NCBI GenBank assembly: GCA_024500155.1
Contig: CM044858.1
Location: 32,021,786 to 32,085,785, forward strand
Reading direction: 5' to 3'
From: Chenopodium formosanum
Lineage: Eukaryota > Streptophyta > Magnoliopsida > Caryophyllales > Amaranthaceae
Length of the DNA stretch: 64,000 bases
Shown here: positions 59,242 to 64,000 of the stretch, piece after piece
How positions within the stretch are numbered: position 1 is the stretch's first letter
How the letters are laid out: each line of letters starts with the position of its first letter
Position numbers and translations under genes: made by a program
Notes under the pieces: model-generated
The model's input: only the letters and a program-made list of their open reading frames with translations
Databases searched by the model: none
Told to the model about the DNA's origin: nothing

Positions 59242-59320
59242 AAATGTGTTAACTATAAAAGAAAGGAGGAAATTTACATCTTTGACATATTCGACTCCTA
59301 TATGGTAAGGCTTCTTACCT
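58190..59320. other. intergenic with a SINE-like piece and a 73-bp duplication
   Basis: On the minus strand about 58970-59030 reads ctagctgagtgaaatgagc and then gacctaagttcaattc, weakly like the A and B boxes of a tRNA-derived SINE. A block starting agtattgattcttataac occurs at 59031 and again at 59104 (73-bp spacing). Poly-A runs occur at about 59205-59240. No gene seen. Confidence 0.4.
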
Positions 59321-59323
59321 ACC

Positions 59324-60223
59324 TAGGACCGTTCCTGACATTTTATGGGCCCTAGGCAAAATCATAAATAAGGGCCCTTAGAAAAAAAAAAGCAATCTCT
59401 AGTACAATATATACAATATACTGCATACTCCATATTACTCCGTATTACACTTAGCTATTAATCTAGACATAGTTCTGTGTACTACGGAGTAAATAAGAAC
59501 AATGTTTCATTGTAACTATGATATATTGCTATACTACGTAGTATATTTTAAGAGTATGAACAATTGAAATATTTTTTAATTACATAGATTTAAAATAAAG
59601 TTGAATACTTGATCATAAGTTTGTTAATTTAAAAGTTAAAACTACAGTATCTAAATTAAACACTAATTCCCAATAATTATCCATGGATAAAAACAAAGAA
59701 AGGAGAGAGAAACTTTATCTGAATTTGAAAGAGAATAAACACAATTAGTGAACACAAATACAGGCAAACAACTCAATGAGATGATTAAATAAATGATTTT
59801 GTTATTTTCATTCATAGTAGGATAATTAAAATGTACGAGTATAATTGAAGCTAATGACTGGTGTAGTCTTTTACGAGTAATAGTTTTTAACAATATTTTA
59901 AGTGCTTATAACATTCCCATAATTTCATTTACATTATCAAAATATTTGGGGAATTGATAAGAGTGAAAGGCAAGACCCATTAATTTACTTGGTGGGAAAT
60001 GAAGTTTTTTACTTGTATTTAATGCTGAGAGAATTGGATATAGTGGGAATTGCAACAATTTTGAAGTGAAGCGAACGGCGAAGGATTAAAGAGTGTTGTC
60101 TTTTTTTTTTTTAATTTATTTATTATAATTTTATGAAAGCTGAGGTAATATATTATTTTGGGCCCCCATTGGCCATGGGCCCTAGGCCATGGCACTCCCC
60201 GCCTACCCTCAGGGCTGGGGCTG
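59324..60223. mobile_element. hAT-like non-autonomous element, 0.9 kb, with an exact 8-bp TSD
   Basis: Identical TACCTACC flanks (59316-59323 and 60224-60231). The left end TAGGACCGTTCCTGA and the inverted right end CAGCCCCAGCCCTGA are related, and gggccctagg lies subterminally on both sides (59362-59371 and about 60178-60187). A minus-strand frame at 59663-59893 shows no recognisable domain. Confidence 0.75.
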
Positions 60224-60334
60224 TACCTACCTTTCCCCCATAATATTAAGTATGAAAAAATATGAAGCCTAAAATTAGAGGTTTGATTAGTGTTTTTCTT
60301 TTTACCTTAAAATAAAATAAATACTAGATGAACC

Positions 60335-60349
60335 CCGTGCAATGCACGG
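60335..60349. other. CCGTGCAATGCACGG palindrome
   Basis: A 15-bp palindrome in the context tactagatgaacccc. Similar ccgtgc-ngcacgg hairpins occur near the ends of plant Helitrons and other repeats, but no defined Helitron terminus pair was found here. The surrounding 60232-60630 holds nothing else recognised. Confidence 0.3.
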
Positions 60350-60631
60350 TTTGTTTGAATTTTTTTAAAACAATTTTTTTTATTTTTTATTTTTTTTTGG
60401 AAACAAAAACATTTTTTTTTTATTTATGTGCTAAAATTTGTTATATGTTTAGATAAAATTCCTAAACTCAAAAGATAATATTTTATATTTAATTAGTTAA
60501 ACTTAAAAATCTCATTTGTCAATTTTGCTTACATGACATTTGAATTATTTGATTCTAAAAGAAAATAATAATCTCTTATTTAATTGGTATATATATATGT
60601 ATATGTATATATATATACACAATGTTTCATA

Positions 60632-61622
60632 TGTGGCTGGCCACACGGTGTGGCCAGCCACAATTTTTTTTATTTTTTAAAATTCTTTCTCTCTCCTCTT
60701 TTCTTCTTCTTCAAGCTAGAACATTCATCTCATTTTCTCAGAGAACGTAACACAAATTTCGCAATCGTCATCAATAGTCGTCTTCATGGTTCGTTCGTCG
60801 GTGATTCGTTCGTCGGAAATAGTGGTTTCACTGGGAGGGTAGTGGTGGTTTGGTGACTCCGTCGTCGGAAAACAAGTTCAAAGTTTTTAAGGCCAAATTC
60901 GGCCATGAAAACTCTAGATCTAGAATTTTCATGGTCAAATTTGGCCTTTTTAGCCATATTTGAAGTGATTTTCGAAACCATTGTTAAATCTAAAGGTATT
61001 TGTTTGATTTGATTTTTTTTTTTTAATGGTTTGGTTGGATCGGAGTTTGTTTGTGGGTGAGGGGCTAGTGGCAAGGCGTTTAGGTTGGTAGTGGTTCGTT
61101 GGTGGTGGTTGTTGGTGGTAGTTTTTTGTTGGTGGTGGGTAAGGGGTTACTAGATCCGGGGTTACTAGGTGGTCCAGTTAGGGGTTACTAGGTCGTCGGT
61201 CAGGGGTTACTTGGGGTTACTAGGGGTAACTAGGTCGGGGGTAACTAGGACGGTTAGGGGTTACTTCGGGTTACTAGGTCGGCGGTCAGGGGTTACTTGG
61301 GGTTACTAGGTCGGGGGTTACTAGGTCGGTTAGGGGTTACTTGAGGTTACTAGGTCGGGGGTTACTAGGTCGGTTAGGGGTTACTAGGGGTTACTAGGTC
61401 GGGGGTTACCAGGTCGGTTAGGGGTTACTTGGGGTTACTAGGTCGGGGGTTACCAGGTCGGTTATGGGTTACTAGGTCAGGGGTTACTAGGTCAGTCAGG
61501 GTTACTTGGTCAAGGGTTACTAAGTCAGTCAGGGGTTACTTTTGTCTTGGGGTTACTTTGTCTGGGGGTTACTTTGTCATTTGCTGATTTGACAACCTGC
61601 CGCATGGTGCGGCCAGCCACAC
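60632..61622. mobile_element. element with palindromic GGCTGGCC ends and a G-rich interior
   Basis: The left edge is a perfect inverted repeat with 14-bp arms (60633-60661). The right edge (about 61590-61622) carries a related gcggccagccacacc block in mirror orientation. (TA)n/(TG)n tracts border both sides. The left interior includes CT-rich sequence followed by a short ORF (to 60856) without recognised similarity. No TSD can be defined. Confidence 0.4.
61140..61565. repeat. 44-bp G-rich minisatellite
   Basis: The phrase ggtcgggggttac starts at 61309, 61353, 61397 and 61441, exactly 44 bp apart, with looser copies on both sides. Sub-words are ggggttactagg and ggtcggttagg. The plus strand is strongly G-rich, with repeated GGGG runs. 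Confidence 0.92.
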
Positions 61623-61642
61623 CAGAAACCCACTGATATATA

Positions 61643-61652
61643 TATATATGTA

Positions 61653-61723
<71 letters not shown>
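61643..61723. repeat. (TG)n(TA)n microsatellite
   Basis: A compound dinucleotide run: tatg, then (TG)n, then (TA)n to 61723. Confidence 0.95.
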
Positions 61724-61724
<1 letters not shown>

Positions 61725-61726
<2 letters not shown>

Positions 61727-62495
61727 GTAAGAACCCCATCTTATATAAAAACTCTTTCTTATGTAAGAACACTAATTATGTTCTAAACTTTTTCCTACGT
61801 TCTAAACTTTTTTCAACTTATGTTCTAAAGTTTTTCCTATATTCTAAATATTTTCTTACTTATGTTTCAAATTTTTTCCAATGTTCTAAATTGTTTTTTA
61901 GATTATACTCTAAATAATTTTTTTTCAGCTTATGTTCTAAATTTTTTTTTATGTTCTAATTTTTTTTTTCAGCTTATGTTCTAAAGTTTTGCCTATATTC
62001 AAATTTTTTTTATACTTATGTTCCAAATTATTTTTAATGCACTAAATTGGTTTTTAAATTATGTTCTAAATTTGTTCCTATGTTCTAAATTATTTTTTCA
62101 GCTTATGTTCTAAATATTTTCTATGTTCTAAATTTTTTTTTTTCAGATTATGTTATTAATTTTTACCTATGCTATGATTATTTTTTTCAACGTATGTTGT
62201 AAATTATTTTTCTATGTTCTAACTTTTTGGTGGCTTATGTTCTAAATTCTTGCTATCTTTTAAATTATTTTTCTTATGTTCTAAAATTTTCTGCTTATGT
62301 TCTAAACCTTTTCTTCTTATGTTCTAAATTTTTTTCTATGTTCTAAATTTTTTTTCTATGTTCTAAATACGAAATTCTCAAAATTACAGAAATGCCATTA
62401 CTAAAGGATGGTTAGATCAAAACTAATAAAGGGCTGAGATTGATTCTTATATAAGATTGGGTTCTTATATAGAGGAGGGTTCTTATATGAGCCTT

Positions 62496-62498
<3 letters not shown>
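61725..62498. mobile_element. Micron-like element bounded by (TA)n on both sides
   Basis: The left edge reads ccggtaagaaccccatcttatataa. The right edge carries gggttcttatatgagccttcc, the inverted counterpart, just before the next (TA)n run at 62499-62567. The interior (61780-62370) is a degenerate array of ttatgttctaaatttttt-type units of about 30 bp. Insertion precisely between TA microsatellites is the property described for rice Micron elements; assignment here is inference. Confidence 0.5.

Positions 62499-62567
<69 letters not shown>
62499..62567. repeat. (TA)n microsatellite
   Basis: About 70 bp of uninterrupted TA. Confidence 0.95.
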
Positions 62568-62574
<7 letters not shown>

Positions 62575-62769
62575 CAAATATTAAAAATAAAGTAAAGGAC
62601 ATTAGGAGATATGAACCAAATAGATCCTTAATCTTTATTGACTTTTCCGTTTAAGTAGTCTAATTTCTTTCTTAAAGTACATGTCAAAATAATGTGTGGC
62701 AACAACTAAAATTAGAGGAAATATAAATGAGTGATGAGTAAAGTCTGGTTACAACTCAGAAAGACTTGT

Positions 62770-63115
62770 TATCTTCACCTGAAATGAGGAGATCTGGTCT
62801 AATTTTACTAAGGTTTGATCTGGTCTGATCTGGATTTTTATTATCTGATCTGGTTTGATATGATTTAATAATTTGACTAAACTTTGACCGCATTTTAATA
62901 CTAATCTATAAAGAAAAAAAACATCATCAAAATGGATCTTGTTAAATTCATCTCATTATGAACTTTTCAAATATATAATTTTCATCAATTTTGTAATACG
63001 CGATTAACGATATTTAGCAATAAGTAAATGATAATTAAATGTTCTAATCTGGTCTGATCTAAATGTTTTCGGTCTGATCTGATCTGAATTTATTAAGAAA
63101 TAAATAATAAGTACC
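62770..63115. repeat. GATCTGGTCTGATCTG word clusters at both ends of an AT-rich block
   Basis: Clusters of gatctggtctgatctgg occur at about 62790-62860 and again at 63044-63090, separated by AT-rich DNA. This resembles other word-repeat MITEs in the window, but no TIR or TSD could be defined. Confidence 0.4.
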
Positions 63116-63460
63116 TGACACAAGTTGAAGAGAACATGTCCTTGATGTCTCTTTAATTAACGGATCAAAGGAGGCCAAGTCGTTTGTTTAATTTAGAGTT
63201 TTTAGCCGATTTAACCCTGTCAAATAAACACATTTAAAGTATCTAATCGTAAGGGAAACTCTGGCCTTATGTTAAACAACTTTATCATACACAAATCTAA
63301 CGTACCGTTAATTACTTAACAATATCACCATAGCAAAAAAATAACTAAAATGATCATATTTTGAGTAACTAAAGAAATCATCACTCCAATTTAATCAAAT
63401 TTCCTGTTTTCCTATATACAATTGTTAGTTACCACCTACTTACACCGTTACTATTTCCGT
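63116..63460. other. intergenic, nothing recognised
   Basis: Mixed-composition DNA, no ORF or repeat recognised. Confidence 0.3.
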
Positions 63461-63589
63461 TAGGTGGGTTTTCGCCACTGTTTCAACCACCTTAAAGCCG
63501 CCCCTCCACCTCACTGTCACCCCTCACTGCCACCCCCTCCCCCACCCCTCACTGCCACCTACCCCACCCTTTCCCTCCTGCCGGCGCCG

Positions 63590-64000
63590 GCGCGAACCCA
63601 CCCCTCCTCCCTTTCCACCCTACGCAGCCCCCCACCCCTACGTAGAGCCCTGATCCCCGCCCCGAACCAAAACCACCCCTCCCCCATCGAAATCCGCCCC
63701 CAGCCCTCGTTCCCCCACCGAAATCGACCCCCTCCCTTTCCCCCTACCCTTTTCGGCCTTCCTTAACCCCACCGAATTCGTTTTGGGTGGTTTTGGGGTG
63801 GTGGTTTAGTGTTAGGGAAGTCTGACAAGGGTAGGGGGAAGGGGAGGGGGGTCGATTTCGGTGGTGGGGGAACGGGGCAGGGGGGCGGATTCCGGTGGGG
63901 GGAAGGGGAAAGGGGAAAGGGGGGTGGTTTTGGGTTTGGGGTGGGGGTGGGGGAAAGGCAAAGGGGGGCTGCGTAGGGTGGGGGAAAGGGAGGGGGTGGA
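63590..64000. repeat. GC-rich imperfect inverted repeat cut by the window end
   Basis: The left arm (about 63595-63765, C-rich: ccaccctacgcagcccccc, gaaccaaaaccacccc, accgaaatcgaccccc) is mirrored by the right arm (about 63820-64000: gggggtcgatttcggtgg, ggttttgggtt, gggctgcgtagggtg). The centre contains gaattcgttttgggtgg. Its GC content contrasts sharply with the flanking AT-rich DNA. Confidence 0.75.

Noticed and set aside
61140..61565. Telomere-like G-rich repeat
   Set aside because: The unit is 44 bp with ggggttac words, not the TTTAGGG plant telomere repeat.
61569..61917. Ile-Tyr repeat frames on both strands
   Set aside because: Translations of (TA)n and (TG)n microsatellites.
63464..63766. 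Pro-rich 100-residue frame
   Set aside because: Lies in one arm of a C-rich inverted repeat; no domain, and composition explains the open frame.

Overview
The window is nuclear DNA of a flowering plant, most likely a eudicot. The low-copy genes use GT-AG introns and plant-type UTRs, and the repeats are plant LTR retrotransposons (Ty3/gypsy Tat lineage, Ty1/copia) plus hAT, Stowaway, PIF/Harbinger-type and Mutator-like elements. I cannot name the species; Caryophyllales is only a guess. All motif and splice calls were made by eye, without any database search.

Layout. 1-930: LTR-like gypsy fragment. 942-11093: a 5'-truncated Tat-lineage Ty3/gypsy element with decayed protease, RT, dual RNase H and integrase on the plus strand. 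Downstream on the minus strand lies a six-exon gene that still reads open for about 939 codons, followed by a 66-bp tandem repeat and a 3' LTR with a G-box cluster. 11100-18900: nested small DNA transposons and microsatellites. 19242-26040: a copia 3' LTR split by a 1.4-kb hAT element, a gypsy LTR fragment, and a decayed minus-strand copia element. 26050-29855: a second Tat-like remnant. 30100-31900: AT-rich repeats and a perfect hairpin. 32200-36640: the clearest host gene, NAF1 (box H/ACA snoRNP assembly factor), with three coding exons and a probable 5'UTR intron. 37900-38535: copia LTR.

38546-50590: a 12-kb unit bounded by inverted repeats of about 195 bp. It holds a Ulp1-like protease remnant, a broken plant transposon-protein gene, an apparently intact small GRF zinc-finger/membrane gene and an inserted 2-kb solo LTR. 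The architecture recalls ULP-carrying Mutator-like elements (Kaonashi type). 51183-52855: minisatellite, RT-like remnant and a truncated MITE. 53057-53763: the 5' part of a BAHD acyltransferase, frameshifted and without its C-terminal half. 54096-64000: mostly MITEs, two more hAT-type elements, G-rich and AT-rich minisatellites and a GC-rich inverted repeat cut by the window end.

Only NAF1, the spliced antisense gene of the first Tat element and the GRF gene look capable of giving full-length protein; nearly everything else is mobile DNA in various states of decay.
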